Shown here piece after piece: positions 1-8,493 of a stretch of 64,000 bases of DNA (its first letter is position 1; the number at the start of each line of letters is the position of its first letter). Location: contig NZ_KK020675.1 in NCBI RefSeq assembly GCF_000307775.2, forward strand, positions 1 to 64,000, given 5' to 3'. Position numbers and translations under genes: made by a program. The stretch is from Stutzerimonas stutzeri KOS6. GTDB lineage: Bacteria; Pseudomonadota; Gammaproteobacteria; Pseudomonadales; Pseudomonadaceae. Under the pieces are notes generated by a model, which was given only the letters and a program-made list of their open reading frames with translations, was not told the origin of the DNA and did not search any database.

Positions 1-24
1 CCGCGACCCCAGGGCCGCGGTTTT
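1..24 (+). terminator. Rho-independent terminator-like hairpin at window edge
   Basis: An 8-bp stem (bases 1-8 with 13-20, one mismatch) around a 4-base loop is followed by TTTT on the plus strand. It probably ends a rightward gene lying left of the window, and it also sits 17 bases past the stop of the leftward RND gene, so it may act in both directions. The left flank is cut by the window, so the stem may be longer. Confidence 0.5.
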
Positions 25-40
25 CGTTACTGCGTGCTCA

Positions 41-2395
41 TCACGCCTGCTGACGCAGCTTCTCCGGCTTGATCAGGAAGCGTGCCAGGGCCGGCAGCAG
101 CCAGATCGCGCCAACCATGTTCCAGAGGAACATGAAGGTCAGCATCAGGCCCATGTCGGCCTGGAACTTGATCGCCGAGAACACCCAGGTGACCACACCG
201 ATCGCCAGGCAGATACCGGTGAAGACCACCGCCTTGCCGGTGGATTTCAATGTCTGGTAGTAGGCTTCCTGCAGGGTCATGCCCTGGCGCAGGAAGGTTT
301 CCAGGCGGCTGTAGATATAGATGCCGTAATCGACACCGATGCCCACGCCCAGCGCGATCACCGGCAGCGTGGCGACCTTCACGCCAATACCCATGAAGGC
401 CATCAGCGCGTTACCGAGAATCGACGTCAGCACCAACGGCAGGATCACGCACAGCGTTGCCGCCAGCGAGCGGAAGGTCAGCAGACACATGATGCTCACC
501 GCCAGGTAGACGGCGATCAGCATGGTGGTTTCCGACGCGGCGATGACCTCGTTGGTGGCCGCCTCAATGCCGGCATTGCCCGCCGCCAGCACGAACTCCA
601 ACCCTTCGCGATTGTTCTCCTCGGCAAAATCCTTGGCCGCGGCGACCACATGCTCCAGGGTTTCGGCCTTGTGGTCGTTGAGGAACACCAGCACCGGGGC
701 CAGCGAGCAATCGCTGTTGTACATGCCTTCGGCGCGGGCGATGGAATTGTTCAGCACGTGCTGGTTACGCGACAGCGTTTCCCACTTCAGGCTGCCCTCG
801 TTCATGCCCTTGATGCCCTGGCGCGCCACGGTGACCATCGACACCGCCGACTGCACGCCCTCGGTGTTCTGCATCTTCCACATCAGCTCGTCCATGGCGG
901 CCAGCGTGTCGTAGTGCGAGCAGCCTTCCGGCGCGGTCTTGACCATCACCACCAGCACGTCGGAACTGGTCGAGTAGTTGCGGATGACGAAGTCGTTGTC
1001 CAGGTTGTAGCGCGAATCCGGGTGCAACTCCGGCGCGCCCTGATCGAGATCGCCGATTTTCAGGTTCTGCCCATACCAGAGCCCCCCGGCCAGTGCCAGC
1101 ACGGCGACGATGATGGAGATCGGCGCCACGCCCGGGCTGGCAAACTTGGACAGCAGACGCCAGAACGGATGGTCGCGCGAGGCCTCTTCGCGTGCCTGCT
1201 TGATCGCCTTCTGGCTGATGCCCATGTAGGAAATCGCCACCGGCAGCAGGATCAGGTTGGTGAGGATGATCACCGCTACGCCCAGCGAAGCGCCAATCGC
1301 CAGCTCGCGGATCACGCCGATGTCGATCAGCAGCAGGGTGACGAAGCCCACCGCATCCGACAGCAGCGCCACCATTCCCGGGATGAACAGCTGACGAAAT
1401 GCCATGCGTGCCGCCGACACCGGGTCCTCGGTATAGCCGGATGCCATTGCGATGCCATTGATCTTCTGCACGCCGTGGGAAATACCGATGGCGAACACCA
1501 GGAACGGCACCAGCATCGAATACGGATCGAGCCCGAAGCCCAGGGTGTGCAGCAAGCCGAGCTGCCAGGTCACGGCAATCAGCGTGGTGATCAGCACCGC
1601 GATGGTGCTCTTCAGGCAGCGGGTGAACCACAGCAACAGGGCAAAGGTGATGCCGATGGCGACGATGAAGAACAGCGCCACGCCGACCAGCCCGTCGATC
1701 AGGTCACCGACCTTCTTGGCGAAGCCGATGATGTGCACCTTCACGTTCGGATTCTGTGCCTGGTACTTCTCGCGGATCTTCTCTTCCAGTTCGTGGGAGA
1801 ACTGCTGGTAGTCCAGCTTGATCTGTCGGCTCTGGTCTTCCGGGTCCGGGTAGGACTCCAGCAGCGGAACGTCGATGATGCTGGACTTGAAGTTGTTGGC
1901 CACCAGGCGGCCGATCTGGCCGGACTTGAGAATGTTGTCGCGCAGGTCATCGAGACTCTCGGGCGAGCCGTCGTAGGTCTGCGGGATCACCTCGCCACCG
2001 GCGAAGCCTTCCTCGGTGACCTCGGTCCAGCGCACGCTCGGGCTCCACAGCGACTTCATGTTCGAGCGGTCGACGCCGTGGATGTAGAACACCTCGTCAT
2101 GGATCTGCCGCAGCGTCTCCATGTATTCCTTGGAGAAGATGTCGCCGTCCACGGCCTCCACGGAAATCCGTACGGTGTTGCCGAGGTTGGCCAGATCGTT
2201 CTGGTGCTCGAGCATCTTCTGGATGTATGGATGCCCCAGCGGAATCATCTTCTCGAAGCTGGTCTGCGGCCGAACCTGCGCCGCCTGATAGAAGAGAAAC
2301 GCGCTGATCAGCAGGCAGAGGATCACCACTGCCGGCCGGTTATTGAAGATCAGGCGTTCGAGGAACGACGCCGGCTTCTGTTGGTGCTTGGTCAT
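41..2395 (-). CDS. RND superfamily exporter (MMPL/HAE3-like permease)
   Basis: A 784-residue integral membrane protein of the RND superfamily (COG1033-like). It has one hydrophobic helix near residues 25-45, a large periplasmic domain, a block of about five helices around residues 225-410, a second periplasmic domain, and a final helix block ending with a basic tail. This duplicated plan is that of RND permeases without an obvious outer-membrane partner; members of this branch are thought to move lipids or hydrophobic compounds. I chose the ATG at 2395 (MTKHQQ) because GGGAGAG stands just upstream; the longer reading frame adds 23 poorly conserved residues. It starts 16 bases after the stop of the YCF48-like gene, so the two are probably co-transcribed. 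No membrane-fusion protein gene is adjacent. The substrate cannot be told from the sequence. Confidence 0.85.
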   Translation of the reverse strand: MTKHQQKPASFLERLIFNNRPAVVILCLLISAFLFYQAAQVRPQTSFEKMIPLGHPYIQKMLEHQNDLANLGNTVRISVEAVDGDIFSKEYMETLRQIHDEVFYIHGVDRSNMKSLWSPSVRWTEVTEEGFAGGEVIPQTYDGSPESLDDLRDNILKSGQIGRLVANNFKSSIIDVPLLESYPDPEDQSRQIKLDYQQFSHELEEKIREKYQAQNPNVKVHIIGFAKKVGDLIDGLVGVALFFIVAIGITFALLLWFTRCLKSTIAVLITTLIAVTWQLGLLHTLGFGLDPYSMLVPFLVFAIGISHGVQKINGIAMASGYTEDPVSAARMAFRQLFIPGMVALLSDAVGFVTLLLIDIGVIRELAIGASLGVAVIILTNLILLPVAISYMGISQKAIKQAREEASRDHPFWRLLSKFASPGVAPISIIVAVLALAGGLWYGQNLKIGDLDQGAPELHPDSRYNLDNDFVIRNYSTSSDVLVVMVKTAPEGCSHYDTLAAMDELMWKMQNTEGVQSAVSMVTVARQGIKGMNEGSLKWETLSRNQHVLNNSIARAEGMYNSDCSLAPVLVFLNDHKAETLEHVVAAAKDFAEENNREGLEFVLAAGNAGIEAATNEVIAASETTMLIAVYLAVSIMCLLTFRSLAATLCVILPLVLTSILGNALMAFMGIGVKVATLPVIALGVGIGVDYGIYIYSRLETFLRQGMTLQEAYYQTLKSTGKAVVFTGICLAIGVVTWVFSAIKFQADMGLMLTFMFLWNMVGAIWLLPALARFLIKPEKLRQQA

Positions 2396-2411
2396 GCAGA
2401 CTCTCCCGGCT

Positions 2412-3503
2412 TTATTGTTTTGGGGCCAGATCCGCACCCGATGGCGAGGTGATGCGAACACCACCCTGCCCTACCAGGATCAGGTTGCCTTGGGAATCGG
2501 AGGTAACGCCCGACAGCGAACGGCGATCGGGACGGCTGTAGAGCTCGAAGCTGCGGCCCTGGTCGGAGCTGGTCAGCACGCTGCCGCCATGCCCGACGAC
2601 GACGATGCGTCCATCGCCCAGCAGGCTGCCGGCCGCCAGCCCGGACTCCAGCGCCTGGCCATCGCCGTCGCCAAGCTCGATGGTTTCCCAGCTATCGCCA
2701 AAGTCGGTGGAGCGGAACAGGTGACCACGCAGGCCGAAGGCAATCACAAAGCCCGGCTCCGAGCCACCGACCACACCGAAGAACGAGCCCTGGTAGGGCG
2801 ATTCGACGCGTTCCCAGGTTGCGCCCAGATCGGCAGAGCGGAACATGCCGCCCATTTCGCCGACCAGGAACAGCCCGGCGCCTTCGATATGGGCAATGGC
2901 ATTGAGGTGGAAGCCATCCTCGTTGTCGAGTCGCTCGCTGATGTCGTCCCAGCTCTGGCCACCGTCGACAGTTTCGATCAGCGCGCCATAGGCACCGACG
3001 GCGATACCGTGCCGGGTATCTTCGAACCAGACGTCCAGCAGCGGCGCCTCGCGCTCACGGTCCTCGTACTGGACCGACCAGCTTTCGCCACCATCGGCAG
3101 TGGCCAGGACCAGCGCATCGTGGCCGACCGCCCAGCCATGCTTGTCATCGACGAAGTCGATGGCGGTCAGCATCTGGCGGGTGGGCACCTTGGCCTGGGT
3201 CCAGCTGTCCGCCTGATCGTCGGAATACAGGATGTGCCCGCGATCGCCGGCAACGACCAGTCGATCACCGGCCCGGGTGATATCGAGAAGAAGATTGGAA
3301 ACCGCCTTGGCCGACTCGATGGAGTAACGAGCCTGGCTGTCGGTGGCAGCCTGAGCGGGTGCCGCAGCTGTCAACAACAGCACCGAAAAGGCGCCACATA
3401 GCGAGAGCACGCCGGCAACCGATGAGTGAAAACGCGACGCCTTCGCCTGGCATGGAACCGCGGCGCGGCCGAACAGTGTGCGCCGCTGAACGGGCTCACT
3501 CAT
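2412..3503 (-). CDS. YCF48/Hcf136-like Asp-box (BNR) beta-propeller protein, exported
   Basis: A 363-residue protein with a hydrophobic segment at about residues 30-53 ending in APAQA, which reads as a signal peptide after a long basic N-terminus. The mature part carries repeated Asp-boxes of the form S/T-x-D-x-G-x-S/T-W (TADGGESW, TVDGGQSW, SADLGATW, STDFGDSW, SSDQGRSF), as in sialidase-type and YCF48 propellers. YCF48 assists photosystem II assembly in phototrophs; in non-phototrophs the fold is a frequent operon partner of RND exporters and its role is unclear. Start ATG at 3503 is preceded by AAAGGGGG. The longer frame (from 3581) has no support. Likely forms a periplasmic or membrane-attached accessory for the next gene. 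Confidence 0.85.
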   Translation of the reverse strand: MSEPVQRRTLFGRAAVPCQAKASRFHSSVAGVLSLCGAFSVLLLTAAAPAQAATDSQARYSIESAKAVSNLLLDITRAGDRLVVAGDRGHILYSDDQADSWTQAKVPTRQMLTAIDFVDDKHGWAVGHDALVLATADGGESWSVQYEDREREAPLLDVWFEDTRHGIAVGAYGALIETVDGGQSWDDISERLDNEDGFHLNAIAHIEGAGLFLVGEMGGMFRSADLGATWERVESPYQGSFFGVVGGSEPGFVIAFGLRGHLFRSTDFGDSWETIELGDGDGQALESGLAAGSLLGDGRIVVVGHGGSVLTSSDQGRSFELYSRPDRRSLSGVTSDSQGNLILVGQGGVRITSPSGADLAPKQ

Positions 3504-3775
3504 ACATACCCCCTTTATTCTTATTAGGTAAGGCCTGCTGTACAGGCGCAGCCATCCTAGCCAGCTTGCGCAGGCAGGCACAATTGGCCGGACGTTATGA
3601 ATTGTTAACTCTTACCCAATGATTGACGCGTGATCACCCAGGTTGATGGGCCAATATGGCGGCCCGACTGATTCGGTATGGCGTGGAGGATCGGACGCAG
3701 TGTGCCAGAGGATGGTCACGGTGCGGGACAGAGAGTGCCTCGCCCTGCATGCGCTGAAGTAGTTAGCGCTCGCTT

Positions 3776-3798
3776 GGTGGGCTGAAGCCCACCCTACG
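3776..3798. repeat. Short palindromic interspersed repeat ending in CCCTACG
   Basis: GGTGGGCT and AGCCCACC form a perfect 8-bp stem with a two-base gap, followed by the tail CTACG. A relative with different arms but the same tail occurs at 6706-6736. Such elements are common between genes in stutzeri-type genomes. Confidence 0.6.
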
Positions 3799-3814
3799 AT
3801 TTGAGGCCGAGGGA

Positions 3815-3842
3815 AAGGCCGATCGTTTGCGCAATCGGCCTT
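3815..3842 (-). terminator. Probable pepN terminator
   Basis: AAGGCCGAT and ATCGGCCTT (3815-3823, 3834-3842) form a perfect 9-bp stem with a 10-base loop, starting six bases beyond the pepN stop. On the minus strand the run after the stem is only TTTCCC, so it is a weak-U hairpin. Confidence 0.5.
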
Positions 3843-3847
3843 CGGAG

Positions 3848-6508
3848 TCAGGCGAGGCTCTTGCTCACCACTTCGTAGACATCGCTGGAAAGCTCGCCCG
3901 AAGCCAGGATGCGTTCCAGCTCCGCCTTCATCAGCGCCTGCCGCGCGCTGTCGTACTTGCGCCAGCGGGTCAGCGGCGCCAGCAGGCGCGAGGCGATCTG
4001 CGGGTTCAGCGCGTTGAGAGTGATCACCTGATCGGCGAGGAAGCGATAGCCGGCGCCATCGGCGCGATGGAAATTCACCAGGTTCTGGTTGGCGAAGGCA
4101 CCGATCAGCGCACGTATCTTGTTCGGGTTCTTCAGGGTGAACGCCGGGTGCTGCATTAGCTGCTGCACGCGCTCCAGCCCGCCGGGCAGCGGGCTGCCGG
4201 CCTGCACGCTGAACCACTGGTCCATCACCAGCGGGTTGTCCTTGAAGTGCTCGGCAAAGCTCTGCAGCGCCTGGTCGCGCTCGGTCGTGAATGGCGAGTT
4301 GACCAGCACGGCGAGTGCAGTAAGGCGCTCGGTCATGTTGTCGGCCTGTTCGAATTGCTCCAGGCAGGCTTCGACGACCTCGGCCTTCTCGCTCAGCATC
4401 AGGTACGACAATGCGATGTTCTGCAGCGCGCGACGGGCGAAATGTTCGGCCGAGGCGACATAGGGCGTGCTGCGCGAGGTTTCGCGATTGGCCTGGTAGC
4501 GCTGCCACAGCGGCTCGAACAGTGCGTCGGCGATGCGCTGGCGGGCGAATTCGCGCGCGGCATGGATGGCATCGACATCGGCTACCTCACTGATTTCGGT
4601 CAGGTAGGCCTCGCCCGGCAGCGAAAGCATCTCGGCGACCATCGCCGCGTCCAGCGCCTCATTCTGCAGCAGGGTGCGCAGCGCCGTTATCAGACGCTCG
4701 TCCATCGCCAGCGCCTCGCCGCGCTGATGCTGGCCGATCAGCTCCTGCAACACCTGCACCGACAGCTGCTGGCCCGCTTCCCAACGGTTGAAGCCGTCGG
4801 AGTCGTGCTGCATGAGGAACATCAGCTGATCGCGGCTGTACGGGTAATCCAGCTTCACCGGCGCGGAGAAGCCACGCAGCAGCGATGGCTGCGGACGCTC
4901 GGCGACATCGACGAAAGTGAAGGTCTGTTCGGCCTCGGTCACCGCCAGCACACGGCTGGTTCCAGCCGCGGAGGCTTCGCCGTCCAGACGCAGTGGCATG
5001 TCCGAACCATCGGCGGCGAGCAGGCCCAGCGCCACCGGGATCACGAACGGCACCTTGCTCGGCTGGCCCGGCGTCGGCGGGCAACTCTGGCGGAAGGTCA
5101 GGCGATAGGTTTTCGCCGTCTCGTCGTACTGCTCACTGACCGCCAGGCGCGGCGTGCCGGACTGGCTGTACCAGCGCTTGAACTGGGTCAGGTCCGCACC
5201 GTTGGCATCCTCCATCGCCTTGACGAAATCGTCGACCGTTACGGCCTGGCCGTCATGCCGTTCGAAGTAGAGGTCGCTGCCCTTGCGGAAGCCTTCTTCG
5301 CCCAGCAGCGTCTGGATCATGCGCACCACTTCGGCCCCCTTCTCGTAGACGGTCAGGGTGTAGAAGTTGGAAATCTCGATAAAGGATTCCGGGCGCACCG
5401 AGTGGGCCATGGGGCCGGCATCCTCGGCAAACTGGTGGGTGCGCAGATAGGCGACATCCTCGATGCGCTTGACCGTCGCCGAGTTCATGTCGGCGCTGAA
5501 CTGCGAATCGCGGAAGACAGTGAAGCCTTCCTTGAGCGACAGCTGGAACCAGTCGCGGCAGGTCACGCGATTGCCTGACCAGTTGTGGAAATACTCGTGG
5601 GCCACGATCGCCTCGACTCGCTGGTGCGCGGCATCGGTGGCGGTTTCGGCACGGGCCAGTACGGCGCTGGAGTTGAAGATGTTGAGACCCTTGTTCTCCA
5701 TGGCGCCCATGTTGAAGTCGTTGACCGCGACGATCATGAAGATGTCCAGGTCGTACTCGCGGCCGTAGGCATCCTCGTCCCACTTCATGGACTTCTTCAG
5801 GCTGTCCATGGCGTGCTGGCACTTGTCGATATTTTCCGGCTCGACGTAGATGCGCAGCGCCACGTTGCGCCCGCTCATGGTGGTGAAGCTGTCCTCGACG
5901 CACCAGAGGTCACCCGCCACCAGCGCGAACAGGTAGGCCGGCTTCTTGAACGGATCTTCCCAGGTCGCCCAGTGGCGCCCGTCATCCTCGCTGCCGCTGG
6001 CGATCGGGTTGCCGTTGGACAGCAGCACCGGATAGGCCTTCTGCTCGGCACTGACGGTGGTGGTGAACTTGCTCATCACGTCCGGGCGGTCGAGGTAGTA
6101 GGTGATCTTGCGGAAGCCCTCGGCCTCGCACTGGGTACAGAACATGCTGCCGGACTTGTACAGCCCTTCCAGCGCAGTGTTGCTTTCCGGATGGATCACC
6201 ACCGAGCTGTCGATGACGAAGGCATCGCTGTCCGGCTGCAGGGTCAGGCAATCCTCACTGACCTGGTAGTCGCCCAGGCCGAGTACGCGGTCGTTCAGCG
6301 CAATGGACAGCAGCTCGAGTTCCTGCCCGTGCAGTTCCAGCGGCGGCAGCTTGCCGGTCGGGCGCTCCGGATTGCGGCGCATCACCAGTTGGGCATGCAC
6401 CAGGGTGCGGTCCTCGTACAGTTCGAAGGTCAGATGGGTTTCATCGATCAGGTACTCCGGGGCCTGGTAATCCTTCAGATGAATGACTTTCGGTTGTTCG
6501 GTACGCAT
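3848..6508 (-). CDS. pepN: Aminopeptidase N (M1 zinc metallopeptidase)
   Basis: An 886-residue cytosolic M1-family aminopeptidase that removes N-terminal residues from peptides in the last steps of protein turnover. The exopeptidase motif GAMEN stands near residue 268 and the zinc motif HEYFH near residue 304, with the third ligand in the downstream KEGFTVFRD block. Length matches the bacterial PepN family. The start at 6508 has GAGG eight bases upstream. It stands alone on its transcript, bounded by a terminator-like hairpin after the stop and by repeat elements before the start. The neighbouring YeaC, rhomboid and nadK genes match the order I recall around P. aeruginosa pepN. Confidence 0.97.
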   Translation of the reverse strand: MRTEQPKVIHLKDYQAPEYLIDETHLTFELYEDRTLVHAQLVMRRNPERPTGKLPPLELHGQELELLSIALNDRVLGLGDYQVSEDCLTLQPDSDAFVIDSSVVIHPESNTALEGLYKSGSMFCTQCEAEGFRKITYYLDRPDVMSKFTTTVSAEQKAYPVLLSNGNPIASGSEDDGRHWATWEDPFKKPAYLFALVAGDLWCVEDSFTTMSGRNVALRIYVEPENIDKCQHAMDSLKKSMKWDEDAYGREYDLDIFMIVAVNDFNMGAMENKGLNIFNSSAVLARAETATDAAHQRVEAIVAHEYFHNWSGNRVTCRDWFQLSLKEGFTVFRDSQFSADMNSATVKRIEDVAYLRTHQFAEDAGPMAHSVRPESFIEISNFYTLTVYEKGAEVVRMIQTLLGEEGFRKGSDLYFERHDGQAVTVDDFVKAMEDANGADLTQFKRWYSQSGTPRLAVSEQYDETAKTYRLTFRQSCPPTPGQPSKVPFVIPVALGLLAADGSDMPLRLDGEASAAGTSRVLAVTEAEQTFTFVDVAERPQPSLLRGFSAPVKLDYPYSRDQLMFLMQHDSDGFNRWEAGQQLSVQVLQELIGQHQRGEALAMDERLITALRTLLQNEALDAAMVAEMLSLPGEAYLTEISEVADVDAIHAAREFARQRIADALFEPLWQRYQANRETSRSTPYVASAEHFARRALQNIALSYLMLSEKAEVVEACLEQFEQADNMTERLTALAVLVNSPFTTERDQALQSFAEHFKDNPLVMDQWFSVQAGSPLPGGLERVQQLMQHPAFTLKNPNKIRALIGAFANQNLVNFHRADGAGYRFLADQVITLNALNPQIASRLLAPLTRWRKYDSARQALMKAELERILASGELSSDVYEVVSKSLA

Positions 6509-6621
6509 GGAAACCTCGTCGGCTGAGCTTCAAGCGGCTAGCTTCAAGCGAAATGTGCGATGGATTGCAGCCCCTACGGGCTGCGGATGAGTTCGAGCTT
6601 AGCGTCTGTCGCTGCGGACTT

Positions 6622-6735
6622 GTAGGGTGGAAAACGGCGCAGCCTTTTCAAGCGATATCTCCGGCTGTTCATCCCTGAACCTGCGGTTGGCAGGCGTGGA
6701 CCATCGGTGGATAAGCGGAGCGTTATCCACCCTAC
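6622..6735. repeat. Pair of inverted palindromic repeats framing 114 bp
   Basis: GTAGGGTGGA at 6622-6631 is the exact inverse of TCCACCCTAC at 6726-6735. The right half is itself a hairpin (GGTGGATAA 6706-6714 with TTATCCACC 6723-6731). The arrangement looks like two copies of a REP-type repeat in opposite orientation or a small MITE. It supplies the stop codon of the DUF2797 gene (CTA at 6732-6734, read as TAG). Confidence 0.6.
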
Positions 6736-7565
6736 GCCGTAGCGCTGGCGGCGACCTGATAAGCGGTGAACTTGCGGATATTGATCACGCCGGTGTCGAG
6801 GATCAGGTACTGCCCCTTGATGCCCTTGAGCGTGCCTTCGACGACGGGCGTCTTCTCCAGATCGAGGCTGACCACCTTGCTCGGGTAGGCCTCGACCGGA
6901 TAGCGAATTTCCAGCACCTCGGCATCGGCCACCGGCTGGATCGCCTGCAGGCCGTAGCGCTGCTGCAAGCCACGCAGCCCCTCGGCACAGGCATCGAAGA
7001 TCTGCTCACGCATCGCGATCAGATCAATGGGTTCGGCATCACCCTTGAGCAGTGCACGCCAGTTGGTGCGATCGGCGACCTGGCTGCGCAGCAGGTCTTC
7101 GACCATGCCGGACTGCTGGCGCGTGGCGACGCGCATGATCGGCAGTGCCTGGCTCGCGCCCTGGTCGAGCCAGCGCGTCGGCAGCTGGGTGGCGCGGGTG
7201 ATGCCGACCTTGATCCCCGACGAGTTGGCCAGGTAGACGACGTGATCGGTCATGCAGAAGTCCATGCCCCACTGTGGATCGCGGCAGGTGCCTAAGTCAT
7301 GGTGGCATTTTTCCGGGCTCATGATGCAGACGTCGCACTGCGGCAGCTTCTTGAAACAGGGATAGCAGTAGCCCTGGCTGAAGCTCTTGTTGGTCTTGCG
7401 CCCGCAATGGGTGCAATTGATGGCGCCGAGGTACTCCAGGCGCAGGGTCTTGCCGATCAGCGGATTGACCGGCACCCGCTCGTCATCCAGCCGAAAGGAA
7501 TATTGCGCCAGCGCCCCCAGCTCAATGGACATTTTGCTCAGCGCGCCGCGTCCGAGTTCCTGCAT
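6732..7565 (-). CDS. DUF2797 domain protein
   Basis: A 277-residue protein of the DUF2797 family, of unknown function. The N-terminal quarter carries paired cysteines (CTHCGRK, GYCYPCF, CDVC, then CHHDLGTC), which suggests one or two structural zinc sites. The central part (GIKVGITRATQLPTRWLDQG) resembles a GIY-YIG-like or short nucleotide-binding stretch, but I cannot assign activity. The start is set by the upstream gene: ATG at 7565 shares one base with its TGA stop (TGATG), which implies coupled translation. The stop codon lies inside a palindromic repeat, so the last residues may vary among strains. Confidence 0.85.
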   Translation of the reverse strand: MQELGRGALSKMSIELGALAQYSFRLDDERVPVNPLIGKTLRLEYLGAINCTHCGRKTNKSFSQGYCYPCFKKLPQCDVCIMSPEKCHHDLGTCRDPQWGMDFCMTDHVVYLANSSGIKVGITRATQLPTRWLDQGASQALPIMRVATRQQSGMVEDLLRSQVADRTNWRALLKGDAEPIDLIAMREQIFDACAEGLRGLQQRYGLQAIQPVADAEVLEIRYPVEAYPSKVVSLDLEKTPVVEGTLKGIKGQYLILDTGVINIRKFTAYQVAASATA

Positions 7566-7843
7566 CAGTGACGCGTTCCGGAGGCCGGTGCGAACAGGCT
7601 GGTATCGATCGCTGCCTCGGCCTTCTTGCTCTTGGAACCGCATTCCTGTCCGCCCATGTAGCCGGTGCGTTGCTCTTCAGGAAGGTTCTTCATTTCCCAG
7701 GCAATGATCGCCTGCATGCAGGTTTCCTTCTGCTCGGGGGTCAGCTTGCGGCCGTCAGCCCATTTGCCGAGCTCGATGGCCTGCTTGAGGCTCGCGTAGA
7801 TTTCCGGGGTGATGTTTTCGGCGGTTTGGATAAAGGTCGACAT
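7565..7843 (-). CDS. YeaC-like DUF1315 protein
   Basis: A 92-residue protein of the DUF1315/YeaC family, small and soluble, function unknown. It is helical in character (TPEIYASLKQAIELGKW, then LTPEQKETCMQAIIAWE) and has a Gly-Cys-containing tail. It overlaps the DUF2797 start by one base, and the two are probably always made together. The ATG at 7843 has a purine-rich stretch upstream (GGAGC). Confidence 0.85.
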   Translation of the reverse strand: MSTFIQTAENITPEIYASLKQAIELGKWADGRKLTPEQKETCMQAIIAWEMKNLPEEQRTGYMGGQECGSKSKKAEAAIDTSLFAPASGTRH

Positions 7844-7940
7844 GGCCAGCTCCGAGGGAAACGAGCCGGCATTCTAGCGGAAAAGGCTGCAGGCTCTAAG
7901 CGGGAAAGCAGCGAGCGGTGCTGCAGCGAAGATCAGAAGC

Positions 7941-8493
7941 ATCGCCCCGAGGGCGGGCCTCCCACGAAAGCAGCAGAAGCACACCGGACCAGCAAGCGCG
8001 CCCACAAAAGCAGCAGGTGCAGGCCGGACCCGTGGGAGGCGCGCCCTCGCGGCGATGGCAGGCCACAAGCCTGCCCGAAGCCAGCAGCGCTGCGGCGGGC
8101 AGAGCGTCGCGGACGCCTACCGCCCGCTCGCCTTGCCAGTAGCCCACCAGCATCAGCAACACCGTCAGGAAGACTTACCCCACGAAAGCAGCAGATTCAA
8201 ACCGGACCCGTGGGAGGCGCGCCCTCGCGGCGATGGCAGGCCACAGGCCTGCCCGAAGCCAGCAGCACTGCCGGCGGGCAGAGCGTCGCGGACGCCTACC
8301 GTCCGCTCGCCTTGCCAGGAGCCCGCCAGCATCAGCAACACCGTCAGGAAGACTTACCCCACGAAATTAGCAGATTCAAACCGGACCCGTGGGAGGCGCG
8401 CCCTCGCGGCGATGGCAGGTCGCAGGCCTGCCCGAAGCCAGCAGCGCTGCGGCGGGCAGAGCGTCGCGGACGCCTACCGCCCGCTCGCCTTGC
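7941..8493. repeat. Tandem 178-bp repeat block with an inverted REP-like arm
   Basis: Three head-to-tail copies begin with CCGGACCCGTGGGAGGC at 8024, 8202 and 8381 (periods 178 and 179). The third is partial and runs into the rhomboid gene to about 8493. Each contains a REP-like core, a GGCAGGCC/GGCCTGCC hairpin, and a nested hairpin GCGGGC-GCGTC/GACGC-GCCCGC. The inverse of the core lies at 7941-7966, facing 8031-8056. The gap between the YeaC-like and rhomboid genes (7844-8473) holds nothing else; open frames across it are by-products of the repeat. Confidence 0.85.

Larger units (their letters stand above)
3504..3847. other. Intergenic region with promoter space, palindromic repeat and pepN terminator
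   Basis: No gene is supported in these 344 bases. The right part holds a palindromic repeat (3776-3798) and the likely pepN terminator (3815-3842); the left part must contain the promoter of the YCF48-RND pair. I saw no clear -24/-12 or -35/-10 pair there. Confidence 0.5.

Noticed and set aside
650-2452. A 600-residue plus-strand frame opposite the RND gene
   Set aside because: His/Arg/Gln-rich shadow of a membrane protein gene; the minus-strand product has clear RND features.
3504-3640. Sigma-54 promoter upstream of the YCF48-like gene
   Set aside because: I looked for TGGCAC-N5-TTGC on the minus strand and found no acceptable match.
7941-8493. CRISPR array
   Set aside because: Repeat period is about 178 bases with internal hairpins and no short repeat/unique spacer alternation; no cas genes.
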